Position numbers and translations under genes: made by a program. This document shows positions 7,128 through 13,419 of a DNA stretch of 32,360 nucleotides, piece after piece. The notes beneath the pieces are model-generated. The model was not told the DNA's origin. It did no database searches and was given only the letters and a program-made list of their open reading frames with translations. Source of the stretch: Laceyella putida (lineage in GTDB: Bacteria; Bacillota; Bacilli; Thermoactinomycetales; Thermoactinomycetaceae); NCBI RefSeq assembly GCF_042665195.1, contig NZ_JBHTBW010000001.1, forward strand, positions 1 to 32,360, in the 5' to 3' direction. The stretch's first letter is position 1. Every line of letters begins with the position of its first letter.

Positions 7128-7454
7128 TTATCCCCCTGGCTTTTCTTTGTCCAGTTCTTTTTCAAGTTGATCCATGTATTCAGGTTTATCACGTTTCTCA
7201 ACTATCGGAAATAAATCGAAAAAGTCCTTGCCTGATGCAATCAGGATTGATGCAATGAAATCAGGGTTGAATTTTTCAGCTTTGTCCCATCTCGATAGTA
7301 TTGCTTGTGGGATGCCCGTTTTTAAAGCGGCACCCATTTGAGTTTCGTCTATTTCTTTCAGTACTTCATCCACGTTGTTGCCTGTTTTCACGATTGGTCC
7401 TTTGTGGTTATATAATCGCCGCGCTTTTGCTTCTTCGATCAGTTTAGGATCCAT
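7128..7454 (-). CDS. Small helix-turn-helix (XRE/Cro-like) protein
   Basis: 108 residues, starting at ATG 7454 with AAAAGGGG eight bases upstream. The middle (Q-M-G-A-A-L-K-T-G-I-P-Q-A-I-L-S-R-W-D-K) fits a helix-turn-helix of the XRE type: a conserved Gln-x3-Ala start, a turn Gly, and S-R-W-E-like recognition-helix end. The C-terminus is charged (Lys/Glu-rich). It is divergent from the small-gene run beginning at 7587, with overlapping promoters in 7480-7550, so it is a likely repressor of itself and of that run. Confidence 0.65.
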   Translation of the reverse strand: MDPKLIEEAKARRLYNHKGPIVKTGNNVDEVLKEIDETQMGAALKTGIPQAILSRWDKAEKFNPDFIASILIASGKDFFDLFPIVEKRDKPEYMDQLEKELDKEKPGG

Positions 7455-7519
7455 TGATTCACCCCTTTTCAATGCAAACCTTATCCATTATATCATAACA
7501 AATAATCTGATAATATCTA

Positions 7520-7548
7520 TTGTTTTTCATTTTCCTATAACGTATAAT
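7520..7548 (+). promoter_or_regulatory. Sigma-A type promoter of the 7587-8094 small-gene run
   Basis: TTGTTT at 7520-7525 and TATAAT at 7543-7548 are separated by 17 bases. A second TATAAT on the minus strand near 7481-7486 could serve the divergent HTH gene, and ATAACAAATAATCTGATAAT in between is a plausible operator area. Confidence 0.7.
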
Positions 7549-7586
7549 GAAAATACAGACAGACGAGAGGAGAGAAAACCATAACA

Positions 7587-7769
7587 ATGAGCGATGAAGC
7601 AAAAGCCTATTATGATGACGTCGCAGAAAAGACCATCGCTTATGCAAGACCAAGTATACGATCATGTGAGGTCATTTTTCCAGCCGATCTGGCAGGGGAA
7701 GATTACATCAAACCGGGACCGGTGATATCTTACATCGATCGGTCATATATCAAGGAGGTGGTTGATTGA
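7587..7769 (+). CDS. Small acidic hypothetical protein, first of a coupled small-gene run
   Basis: 60 residues from ATG 7587 with GAGAGGAG about 14 bases upstream. No recognised family; a few aromatic and acidic residues, no membrane segment. Its TGA overlaps the TTG start of the next gene in the string TTGA, a classic coupling arrangement. Together with the next genes it resembles phage or plasmid early operons under a Cro-like repressor. Confidence 0.6.
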   Translation: MSDEAKAYYDDVAEKTIAYARPSIRSCEVIFPADLAGEDYIKPGPVISYIDRSYIKEVVD

Positions 7770-7978
7770 AAAAGTGGATTGTTATTGGTTTGAATGAAGT
7801 CAAATTCGGCGAGAAAATCACGGTTCTAACGGATAAACATAAGTGTGAGGGAGTGGTGCAGTGGGTTGATGAAGATGGTCTAGAGTTGAGAGTAAACATA
7901 CCCGCTGGCGAAATAAACGAAATTTTCCGCCTCGTCAATGATGGGAAGGAAGGTGATCAAGATGGGTCATCCAGATGA
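7766..7978 (+). CDS. Small beta-rich hypothetical protein
   Basis: 70 residues, TTG start at 7766, six bases after AAGGAGGT. Alternating hydrophobics (K-I-T-V-L-T, then G-V-V-Q-W-V, then L-E-L-R-V-N-I) predict a small beta-barrel of the SH3/Hfq-like class; this is pattern reading only. It is coupled to 7587-7769. A 10-codon frame (ATG 7962 to TAG 7994) with GAAGGTGAT upstream overlaps its end and could be a leader peptide. Confidence 0.6.
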   Translation: MKKWIVIGLNEVKFGEKITVLTDKHKCEGVVQWVDEDGLELRVNIPAGEINEIFRLVNDGKEGDQDGSSR

Positions 7979-8025
7979 AGTGGATCGTCGCTAGGTATCT
8001 CATTATGAGAGGGGAGGTGATGGGT

Positions 8026-8094
8026 ATGCGGCGCGAAAAGAAAAGACCCATTCCGTATGATCCGTATGACGGGCCAGAACCACCAAGAGCATAG
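8026..8094 (+). CDS. 22-residue basic/proline-rich peptide
   Basis: ATG 8026 lies eight bases after GGGGAGG. The product begins M-R-R-E-K-K-R-P and ends P-Y-D-G-P-E-P-P-R-A. The strong ribosome binding site and position at the end of the small-gene run argue it is translated. No family known. Confidence 0.5.
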   Translation: MRREKKRPIPYDPYDGPEPPRA

Positions 8095-8122
8095 AAAAAG
8101 CACCTGCAAAAAAGCAGATGCT
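8094..8122 (-). terminator. Terminator of the 8143-8634 gene
   Basis: AGCA-C-CTGC (8099-8107) pairs with GCAG-A-TGCT (8114-8122) around A6. On the minus strand it is followed by TTTTTC. Confidence 0.7.
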
Positions 8123-8142
8123 TAGAAAATCAACCACAGGTA

Positions 8143-8634
8143 TTATACCACGATTTTAGATGGGGGAAACATGCTGAATTTGCGCCCGTGATGGTTAACT
8201 TTGACCTCGGTTGGAGGTATCGGCACATTGAACCAAAGCCATTGGGCGATGGATTCAGCGTCATCAATATGACCAGCGAAGTTTATCCCACAATAGTAAT
8301 ATGTAGCTGACTTTTCCCATAAAGAGCGGTTGACCCAAGAAACAGCGAAATGTTCAACAGCGATTGGCGGATAACCCAATGCTAAACCTAAAGCTCTATG
8401 GTGGTCAGCAGTTCCAGGTTCTAACCCTTCTGCATCAGCAATGAATCGTCGCTTGAGTTGTTCTGTTTGGAAAAACAGCGTCATGTCATCTCTGATTTGA
8501 ATTCGTGGGAAATCAGAACCTTTCAATTGTATGTAGAAATCAACACACAGCTCATGTTCATGGTGTGCAAGATATGCAGGTTTGTAGCCGGAAATGAAGG
8601 CGTTAAAAGTTTCTTCTTCTGAAAAACTCAACAA
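8143..8634 (-). CDS. Hypothetical protein
   Basis: 163 residues, with a TTG start at 8634 eight bases after AAGGAG. The protein is rich in aromatics and His, with no membrane segment or signal peptide. Notable strings are Y-L-A-H-H-E-H-E-L, A-D-H-H-R-A-L-G and a Trp-rich S-I-A-Q-W-L-W-F-N-V-P. I recognise no family. Its leader is shared divergently with the zinc-ribbon gene at 8661: both ribosome binding sites lie within 8640-8655. It has its own terminator, so it is probably a monocistronic accessory gene. Confidence 0.65.
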   Translation of the reverse strand: MLSFSEEETFNAFISGYKPAYLAHHEHELCVDFYIQLKGSDFPRIQIRDDMTLFFQTEQLKRRFIADAEGLEPGTADHHRALGLALGYPPIAVEHFAVSWVNRSLWEKSATYYYCGINFAGHIDDAESIAQWLWFNVPIPPTEVKVNHHGRKFSMFPPSKIVV

Positions 8635-8660
8635 AAATCAACTCCTTAGGAGGAATAATC

Positions 8661-8792
8661 ATGTTAAATTGGATTCAAAAGATTGCGATTCGTTTTGGTT
8701 GGAAATGCCCAGCAAATTGCGGCTTTACAATGGAAGATGGGAAAGGACGTAGATGCCCGTATTGCCACTGGGATTTGGTTGAAACAAAATAA
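8661..8792 (+). CDS. 43-residue zinc-ribbon protein
   Basis: ATG 8661 follows AGGAGG by seven bases. The product has C-P-A-N-C and C-P-Y-C pairs about 12 residues apart, the spacing of a small zinc ribbon. The first 15 residues are basic and aromatic. A strong terminator follows 19 bases after the stop. Small zinc ribbons of this kind bind nucleic acid or proteins; there is no further clue. Confidence 0.65.
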   Translation: MLNWIQKIAIRFGWKCPANCGFTMEDGKGRRCPYCHWDLVETK

Positions 8793-8810
8793 AGATTGAC
8801 CGTAAATTAA

Positions 8811-8838
8811 CCGGGGTCTTGCCCCGGCTTTTTCTTTC
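8811..8838 (+). terminator. Terminator of the zinc-ribbon gene
   Basis: CCGGGG 8811-8816 pairs with CCCCGG 8822-8827, followed by CTTTTTCTTT. Confidence 0.85.
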
Positions 8839-8861
8839 CCTTTCCTGCAATGATTCAACTG

Positions 8862-8907
8862 CAAACAAATAAAGCCCTTCCCAGTTGTTATCGGGAAGGG
8901 CTTTTGC
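8862..8907 (-). terminator. Terminator downstream of the CRISPR array (bidirectional)
   Basis: GCCCTTCCC 8874-8882 pairs perfectly with GGGAAGGGC 8893-8901. On the minus strand it is followed by TTTATTTGTTTG, and on the plus strand by TTTTGCG. It lies about 45 bases beyond the last degenerate repeat in the direction of array transcription. Confidence 0.8.
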
Positions 8908-8944
8908 GTTTCGCTGATACACTTCTATTCGCTTTGCCAGGTGC

Positions 8945-10009
8945 CGTCCGGCACCGCATAGCATGAACACAAACGTGTCCTCGATCCGCGCTGAAGTGCG
9001 TGCACTTGTACTTCATACCCCTTCAAAGCGATTCAAGGTTTCCTTGATACTTCACAAATCACATAGCTTGAACACAAACTAACCGCATAATTCGTAATAT
9101 TCCCCGTTATTTTGCCTTCACAAATCACATAGATGGAACACAAACCTCGGCGGTAAGGCCACGATCGACGTTAAGTCCGCTATCTTCACAAACCACATAG
9201 TATGAACACAAACGAATCTCATCGACTTTTTCATGTCCCACAAGTTAAAACTTCACTAACCACATGGGTTGAACACTAACTGACCGGTTGAAGATTGATA
9301 AGGACTATATGGCATGCTTCACAAATCACATAGATAGAACACAAACTTCCCCCTTTTATATACGCAACTCTAATACAGAGTCTTCACAAATCACATAGAA
9401 TGAACACAAACTAACCGATCCCTTTTATCTTCCGTCAAATTGTCGTACTTCACTAATCACATAGATAGAACACAAACCCGAACTTTACAAGGCTTGACTT
9501 GGCGATTGGTGACTTCTTCACGAATCACATAGTATGAACTCAAACCTATAGGCGATATACGTTGGCCATGGAGCTGGGTGTCTTCACAAACCACATAGAA
9601 TGAACACAAACGGGTATTAGCGGGATTTATCGTGACTTTCCCTGACCTCGACTTCACTAATCATATAGATAGAACACAAACTCAATTGCGCCTGCCCGAT
9701 ACTGGAGGTAGTCAATGACTTCACAAACCACATAGTATGAACACAAACTGTCGGTGTTTCTTGAAAAGGACTATATTAGATGCTTCACTAATCACATTGA
9801 GATCACTAACCACTGCGGGAGAGAAGTATGTTAGAGAGATGTACTTCATAAATCACATAGATAGAACACAAACATCAAGTCACGGGCGATCAACAAGCTA
9901 GCACTTATCCCTTCACGAACCACATAGATAGGAACACAAACCGAAATTTGGCATGGATGCACTGAAGAAAATGGACAACCTTCACGAATCACATAGATAG
10001 AACCCCCCG
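8945..10009 (-). CRISPR. Type V-F CRISPR array with strongly polymorphic 30-bp repeats
   Basis: About 17 repeat units are visible. Fifteen are clear, starting (plus-strand left edge) at 9050, 9116, 9184, 9251, 9317, 9382, 9448, 9516, 9582, 9652, 9719, 9783, 9844, 9911 and 9980. Two decayed units lie near 8945-8974 and 9011. Spacers between clear repeats are 33-40 bases, mostly 36-38, and are all different. On the minus strand a repeat is GTTTGTGTTC, a 3-base variable linker, then CTATGTGRTTNGTGAAG. The minus orientation is supported by tracrRNA complementarity, by resemblance to the Acidibacillus Cas12f1 repeat (both start GTTTG and end in GTGAA plus one base), by decay at the left (distal) end, and by the terminator at 8874-8901. 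The unit at 9783 is two bases short and 9911 is one base long. The first repeat (9980-10009) has lost GTTTGTG, replaced by a G-run. Between 8975 and 9049 only CTTCAT of one repeat survives. Confidence 0.93.
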
Positions 10010-10012
10010 AAA

Positions 10013-10044
10013 AACAACAAAAAACTTCATTTCCGATGATGAAG
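10013..10044 (-). terminator. Weak terminator or attenuator between tracrRNA and array
   Basis: On the minus strand CTTCAT (10044-10039) pairs with ATGAAG (10030-10025) around 8 bases, followed by TTTTTTGTTGTTTTT. It ends about 4-15 bases before the first repeat. The six-base AT-rich stem is weak, so partial read-through into the array is plausible. Confidence 0.5.
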
Positions 10045-10099
10045 CCTTGTAATATGTACGGAAAACGAAGCTTTTTCTTCTGATCCTATATACTACTTG

Positions 10100-10273
10100 T
10101 CGTCGATCCCCAAGGATTTTTGCATCATTGGAGATCGACGAAAGCCTATGTGATTGTCCATGCGGGTTTCATGCATGGAGTTTCCTGCCTGCGGGTGCAG
10201 ACATACCTTATCGAGTGTTACCTTGTCGGCACTTCTCGATTTTAGGCCGCTGAATCGGCCCTGTTTGTGTTCA
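10100..10273 (-). ncRNA. tracrRNA of the Cas12f1 system
   Basis: On the minus strand from 10273 the order is as follows. (1) GAACACAAAC, complementary to the first ten repeat bases. (2) Hairpin GGCCGATTCAGCGGCC (10260-10245). (3) Hairpin with TCGAGAAGTGCC ... GGTAACACTCGA (10239-10211). (4) GTCTGC/GCAGGC stem (about 10204-10189). (5) GAAACTCC then CCATGC/GCATGG stem (10178-10158). (6) Anti-repeat ACAATCACATAG (10157-10146). (7) A 12-bp stem 10130-10141 with 10100-10111. Elements 2-6 match the known Acidibacillus Cas12f1 tracrRNA in order and in motif words (TTCAGCG, CGAGAAGTGCC, GGTAAC-CTCG, GAAACTCC-TGCA, TCACATA), from memory of that RNA. The exact 3' end is not determined; the hairpin at 10025-10044 may be the true terminus. 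Confidence 0.85.
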
Positions 10274-10279
10274 AATACT

Positions 10280-10308
10280 ATTGTAGCGGTTGCGTATTTT
10301 CTGTGCAA
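10280..10308 (-). promoter_or_regulatory. Predicted promoter of the tracrRNA
   Basis: On the minus strand TTGCAC (10308-10303) and TACAAT (10285-10280) are 17 bases apart, starting seven bases beyond the cas12f1 stop codon. Initiation six to eight bases after TACAAT would fall at about 10272-10274, immediately before GAACACAAAC. Confidence 0.6.
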
Positions 10309-10314
10309 TGGGAT

Positions 10315-11595
10315 TTATTTTTTGGCTGTGGAATTTTCTATGATTTGCTCAATGTCCTTGGTGGCCAAGTTTCGCGCAGCATTGTAGTCAGCCAACGCCT
10401 CATATCCGCAAACCCTACAACGAAACTCTGACTGGCTTGGTCGGTTCTCGCTGGAAATATGGCCACATTCGGAACACCGCTGACTCGTATATTTCGGTTG
10501 CACTTTGATGACTTGAATGCCCGCTTCATTGGCTTTGTAGGTGATTTTCTCTTGCAGATCATGATAGGTCCAGTTCTTTAAGAATGCATCGTCTTTGGCG
10601 ATTCCTTTTAGGTCCTCTAGCTGGATAGTACCGCATTTGTGTCTTAAGGCCAAGTCGATGACATGCCGTGCATATTTGTGATTAGTCGTCTTCCTAAAGT
10701 TTGCGATCTTTTCGCTCAGTACCTCGATCGGCTGAATGCGAGTTTGCCGACCGTGGCCCCTTCTTCCATCTCCACAATACTTCCCTTGTTTTAAAAGTTG
10801 TTTCCGTCTTCGCTCAACTTGTCGGCGGAACCGTTCGATCTCTCCACCTTCGATATGGTATCGTGCCGGCGAATCGCTGATCGCTATGTACAGAGGATGA
10901 ACGATTCCCATGTCGATTCCCATGATGCGGTTGGGATCCAATGGCTCTTCTTGTTTCTCAAACTGATAGTTGAGGTTGATGAACCATTTCCTTTTGTGGT
11001 AAAGGATTTGGGAAGCACCGAGCTTGTACTCTTTTTCGATGAGCCGATCTAAAATCACCCGTTGCGTCTTATCCCTCACATCAATGAGAACCTCAAAAAT
11101 GCCGTCTTTTCTCCCCATTTCCTTCGCACATTCCTTAGAAATTAAGCTGAGTCGCAAATAGTAGTCTTTGCCTTCTTTCCGAATGGACCTCACATTGCTT
11201 GCAACGACATCGATAGGAACATCTTTTTTAAAACTAGGAATTGACCGATCTCCCCGGAGAATTTCTTTTACATCTGAGTTCCACTTGTCAGCTGCTCGCT
11301 TAACTGTTTGGGCAAGATTCCCGCTGCCGATCGTATTGAATTCATCTTTGATTCGGTTATAGGCGTATCCTTGCAGATTCGTATAGCCAAGCACGTCCTT
11401 CTTTTTTGGAGCAACACCGTGTTGTTCCTTGTACTCTGCAGAAAATCCTTGCCACTCCCAGCAAAGCTGGATCGTCTTGTTCAGCGCAGTTCTTGTTTCT
11501 CGTTGCAGTTCACGCAGGACTTTTCCGAAAACATCCCAAGAGTCTTCCTTGGGTTTGATGATGCGATAACGCATGACTTTGGTGTGTTTCGCCAT
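10315..11595 (-). CDS. cas12f1: Cas12f1 (miniature type V-F RNA-guided nuclease)
   Basis: 426 residues. The start is ATG 11595, eight bases after GAGGTGG; the frame stays open 68 codons further but that stretch is unlike the family. The N-terminal half carries the WED/REC region (Q-R-E-T-R-T-A-L-N-K and W-E-W-Q-G-F-S). RuvC residues are intact: D228 in G-I-D-M-G, E327 in I-Q-L-E-D-L, D403 in L-A-D-Y-N-A-A-R-N. The zinc finger has C374, C377, C393 and C396. Length and motif strings (L-G-Y-T-N, S-G-N-L, R-R-Q-V-E, G-H-G-R, N-W-T-Y-D/H-D-L-Q) closely follow Acidibacillus sulfuroxidans Cas12f1 (422 aa), as I remember that sequence. Known relatives act as asymmetric dimers on one guide, cutting dsDNA beside a T-rich PAM and then ssDNA in trans. 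It is transcribed toward the tracrRNA and array. A TnpB transposase is an alternative in sequence class only; the tracrRNA and array decide for Cas12f. Confidence 0.96.
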   Translation of the reverse strand: MAKHTKVMRYRIIKPKEDSWDVFGKVLRELQRETRTALNKTIQLCWEWQGFSAEYKEQHGVAPKKKDVLGYTNLQGYAYNRIKDEFNTIGSGNLAQTVKRAADKWNSDVKEILRGDRSIPSFKKDVPIDVVASNVRSIRKEGKDYYLRLSLISKECAKEMGRKDGIFEVLIDVRDKTQRVILDRLIEKEYKLGASQILYHKRKWFINLNYQFEKQEEPLDPNRIMGIDMGIVHPLYIAISDSPARYHIEGGEIERFRRQVERRRKQLLKQGKYCGDGRRGHGRQTRIQPIEVLSEKIANFRKTTNHKYARHVIDLALRHKCGTIQLEDLKGIAKDDAFLKNWTYHDLQEKITYKANEAGIQVIKVQPKYTSQRCSECGHISSENRPSQSEFRCRVCGYEALADYNAARNLATKDIEQIIENSTAKK

Positions 11596-11694
11596 AGATG
11601 TATCCACCTCGAAAACAATTATGTTCTCGAACAATATTATTCTAAGATTAAAAGAAGAGCTAGAAAGAACATCTGGACAGTCGGCATATAGTTG

Positions 11695-11892
11695 ATGGAA
11701 AATTATACTACTGTTTTGAAAAAAAGGAGGTGTTATGTTGAGGCCTTGAAGCGACAGAATCAAGAAGAATACAACCCACCTGAGCCAGACGAACAACAAT
11801 GGGAAGAATGGGATCAGATTCTATCCGAGGCCATAGAGAATGAAAAGCCTTTAGTAATTACCACTGCAACAAAACATGGGCCAGAAGCTTAG
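11695..11892 (+). CDS. Hypothetical small acidic protein (family seen twice in the window)
   Basis: Up to 65 residues from ATG 11695. A strong AAGGAGG at 11724-11730 lies inside the frame, so translation may instead begin nearby (TTG 11746 is in frame, 15 bases on). The C-terminal ~40 residues (D-E-Q-Q-W-E-E-W-D-Q, then S-E-A-I-E-N-E-K-P-L-V, then T-T-A-T-K-H-G-P-E) recur with few changes on the minus strand at 22813-22932, which shows this is a real coding family. No named domain recognised. It is divergent from cas12f1 with 99 bases between start codons. Confidence 0.5.
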   Translation: MENYTTVLKKRRCYVEALKRQNQEEYNPPEPDEQQWEEWDQILSEAIENEKPLVITTATKHGPEA

Positions 11893-12123
11893 TATGTGAA
11901 CGAAAAAGAAATTCCTATTTTTTCCACAGGTTTTTCGCTTCATCTCCATTGTATATCATAAAAATTATGAATATTATAATTTTTATATTGATCTAACATA
12001 AGATATCTTTTATAATAAAGATATACCGACTGGTTTGTTTGAATTACTAAGAACTCTCGTTTCGTTGTTGCAATACTCTAGTAAAATTCATTTGATTTTA
12101 GGTTATGATAAGGAGGATATGAA

Positions 12124-12588
12124 ATGAGCAGTAAAGACCGGGAAAGAGAGCTTAGAAAGCAATGGGAAAAAGAACAACAACGTCGAAAAGAAGCTGAAAG
12201 ACTGCAAAGAAAAGAAAAAGAACTTCTGAGAGAAAAACAGAAGTATGAAAAAAAATATAAAGAAGACAAGAAGTGTTTCCTAACAACTGCTTGTGTAGAG
12301 TATTACGGGTTGCCGGATGATTGCAAAGAGTTAACGATCCTACGCCATTTTCGAGATCAGTATATGAATAGCTTTGATGAAGGAAAAGAAGCAATTCAAG
12401 AATATTACCGCATTGCACCTCAGATCATAAAGAGTATGAATGTTCGAAATGATAGAGATGTCTTTTACCAATCGATTTATAAAGATTTGATCTCTCATTC
12501 AATTGAACTGATCTCCCAAGGAAAATATCAAGAAGCCTATATTCACTACAAATCCTTTGTTAAGCGCCTTGAAAAGCAAGTCCTATAA
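12124..12588 (+). CDS. CFI-box C-terminal-domain protein with N-terminal coiled coil
   Basis: 154 residues from ATG 12124 with AAGGAGG. Residues 1-50 are a highly charged Lys/Glu/Arg/Gln coiled coil. Residues ~51-56 are C-F-L-T-T-A-C, the short box that begins domains annotated as CFI-box-CTERM. It is followed by Y-G-L-P-D-D-C-x-E-L-T-I-L-R-H-F-R-D and E-Y-Y-R-I-A-P-Q-I-I, typical of that domain. The biochemical role of the domain is not established. It stands alone between gene-poor stretches of about 230 bases on each side; 11893-12123 is AT-rich with nothing distinct. Confidence 0.75.
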   Translation: MSSKDRERELRKQWEKEQQRRKEAERLQRKEKELLREKQKYEKKYKEDKKCFLTTACVEYYGLPDDCKELTILRHFRDQYMNSFDEGKEAIQEYYRIAPQIIKSMNVRNDRDVFYQSIYKDLISHSIELISQGKYQEAYIHYKSFVKRLEKQVL

Positions 12589-12646
12589 ATGAAACGGAAC
12601 ACTCAGATGGATTGTTACGTATACGGATATCAATCGGAGTAATTAA

Positions 12647-12671
12647 GTACCAACATTGTTTGGGTTGGTAC
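12647..12671. promoter_or_regulatory. Inverted repeat with the same half-sites as the TetR operator
   Basis: GTACCAAC 12647-12654 is inverted as GTTGGTAC 12664-12671 with nine bases between. The halves ACCAAC and GTTGGT equal those of the operator at 13330-13343, but with wider spacing. No gene starts close by. Confidence 0.35.
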
Positions 12672-12775
12672 CATTCCGCTTTCCGATTTTTTCTAAACAA
12701 ACTGCCCGCCGTTTCAAGCTGTATCATTATTCATTTTTGTTTAAAAAAATAAAAAATGCGGCAGTTGAACATAGA

Positions 12776-12815
12776 AAACGCTATCCTTGCTTAAGAGAAA
12801 GGATAGCGTTTGTGA
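12776..12815 (-). terminator. Terminator of the secreted protein gene 12819-13232
   Basis: AAACGCTATCCTT 12776-12788 pairs perfectly with AAGGATAGCGTTT 12799-12811; TTTTCTATG follows on the minus strand. Confidence 0.8.
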
Positions 12816-12818
12816 GTT

Positions 12819-13232
12819 TTACCAGTGTTCAGTGGTATCACTGGAACCCTCAAAATGGTAGCTTGGCCAGGAATCATAAATATAGACTAAATAATAAGGT
12901 CCCCTCATATTAGTAAACCATACTATGCCATCTGAACCAATATGTTTGGTTATGCAATTGCTTGTGGTTCCATTGCAAAGTTTAGCATATAACGCTGAAC
13001 CGCAATCAGAAACCGGCATTGGAGTTGCACTATTATTATTCCAATTTACCCTGTTACAGGAATTTATTTTGACTTTAACATCTTGTCCTGAATAAACGGT
13101 CACCGTATTATCAAAAACATCATCATCAGTATCAAAATACTGATCATAATCGGCAGATGCTTTTGGAGTATAAACAAACAAACTTCCCACTGTAAACAAC
13201 AAAGCGACCATCACAAATCCAAACTTCTTCAT
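12819..13232 (-). CDS. Small secreted protein, family A
   Basis: 137 residues from ATG 13232, seven bases after GGAGGG. Residues 1-27 are a signal peptide (M-K-K-F-G-F, hydrophobic core V-M-V-A-L-L-F-T-V-G-S-L-F-V, A-S-A cleavage site). The mature protein has cysteines in paired spacing (N-S-C, S-D-C, K-L-C, S-N-C) suggesting disulfides, and a C-terminal block N-M-R-G-P-Y-Y-L-V-Y-I-Y-D-S-W-P-S-Y. That block recurs in 16065-16484 as N-M-R-N-G-K-Y-Y and D-T-W-P-D-Y, so they are paralogues. No known domain recognised; the repeated strands suggest a small beta-sandwich. It is divergent from a TetR gene with a palindromic operator between them. Confidence 0.75.
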   Translation of the reverse strand: MKKFGFVMVALLFTVGSLFVYTPKASADYDQYFDTDDDVFDNTVTVYSGQDVKVKINSCNRVNWNNNSATPMPVSDCGSALYAKLCNGTTSNCITKHIGSDGIVWFTNMRGPYYLVYIYDSWPSYHFEGSSDTTEHW

Positions 13233-13307
13233 ACAACATCCCTCCGGTTTACTAAATTGCCTCTCCTTTAATTTCACAAAATATTCGGTCATCCACCTGC
13301 GCCTAAT

Positions 13308-13343
13308 ACCAACTAGCCGGCATGTTCAAACCAACTAGTTGGT
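13308..13343. promoter_or_regulatory. TetR operator pair
   Basis: A perfect 14-base palindrome ACCAACTAGTTGGT lies at 13330-13343, and a half-degenerate copy (ACCAACTAGCCGGC) at 13308-13321, 22 bases apart. They sit between the divergent secreted-protein and TetR genes. A TTATAAT at about 13369 is a likely -10 for the TetR gene. Confidence 0.7.
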
Positions 13344-13419
13344 ATATCTTTATTTTATTCATTACGTATGTTATAATCAATATGCAAATTACAAAATTTC
13401 AAAAAAATGAGAACGACAC

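Noticed and set aside
8945..10009. Array transcribed on the plus strand, or a non-CRISPR minisatellite
   Set aside because: The minus-strand repeat pairs with the tracrRNA anti-repeat, ends like the Acidibacillus Cas12f1 repeat, decays at its distal end and is followed by a terminator. Spacers are unique and of regular length, unlike a minisatellite.
10315..11799. IS605-type TnpB, or a 494-residue protein from the upstream start
   Set aside because: No IS605 ends or tnpA are present, and the N-terminal strings, tracrRNA and array match Cas12f1. The extra 68 codons lack a ribosome binding site and run past the well-placed ATG 11595.
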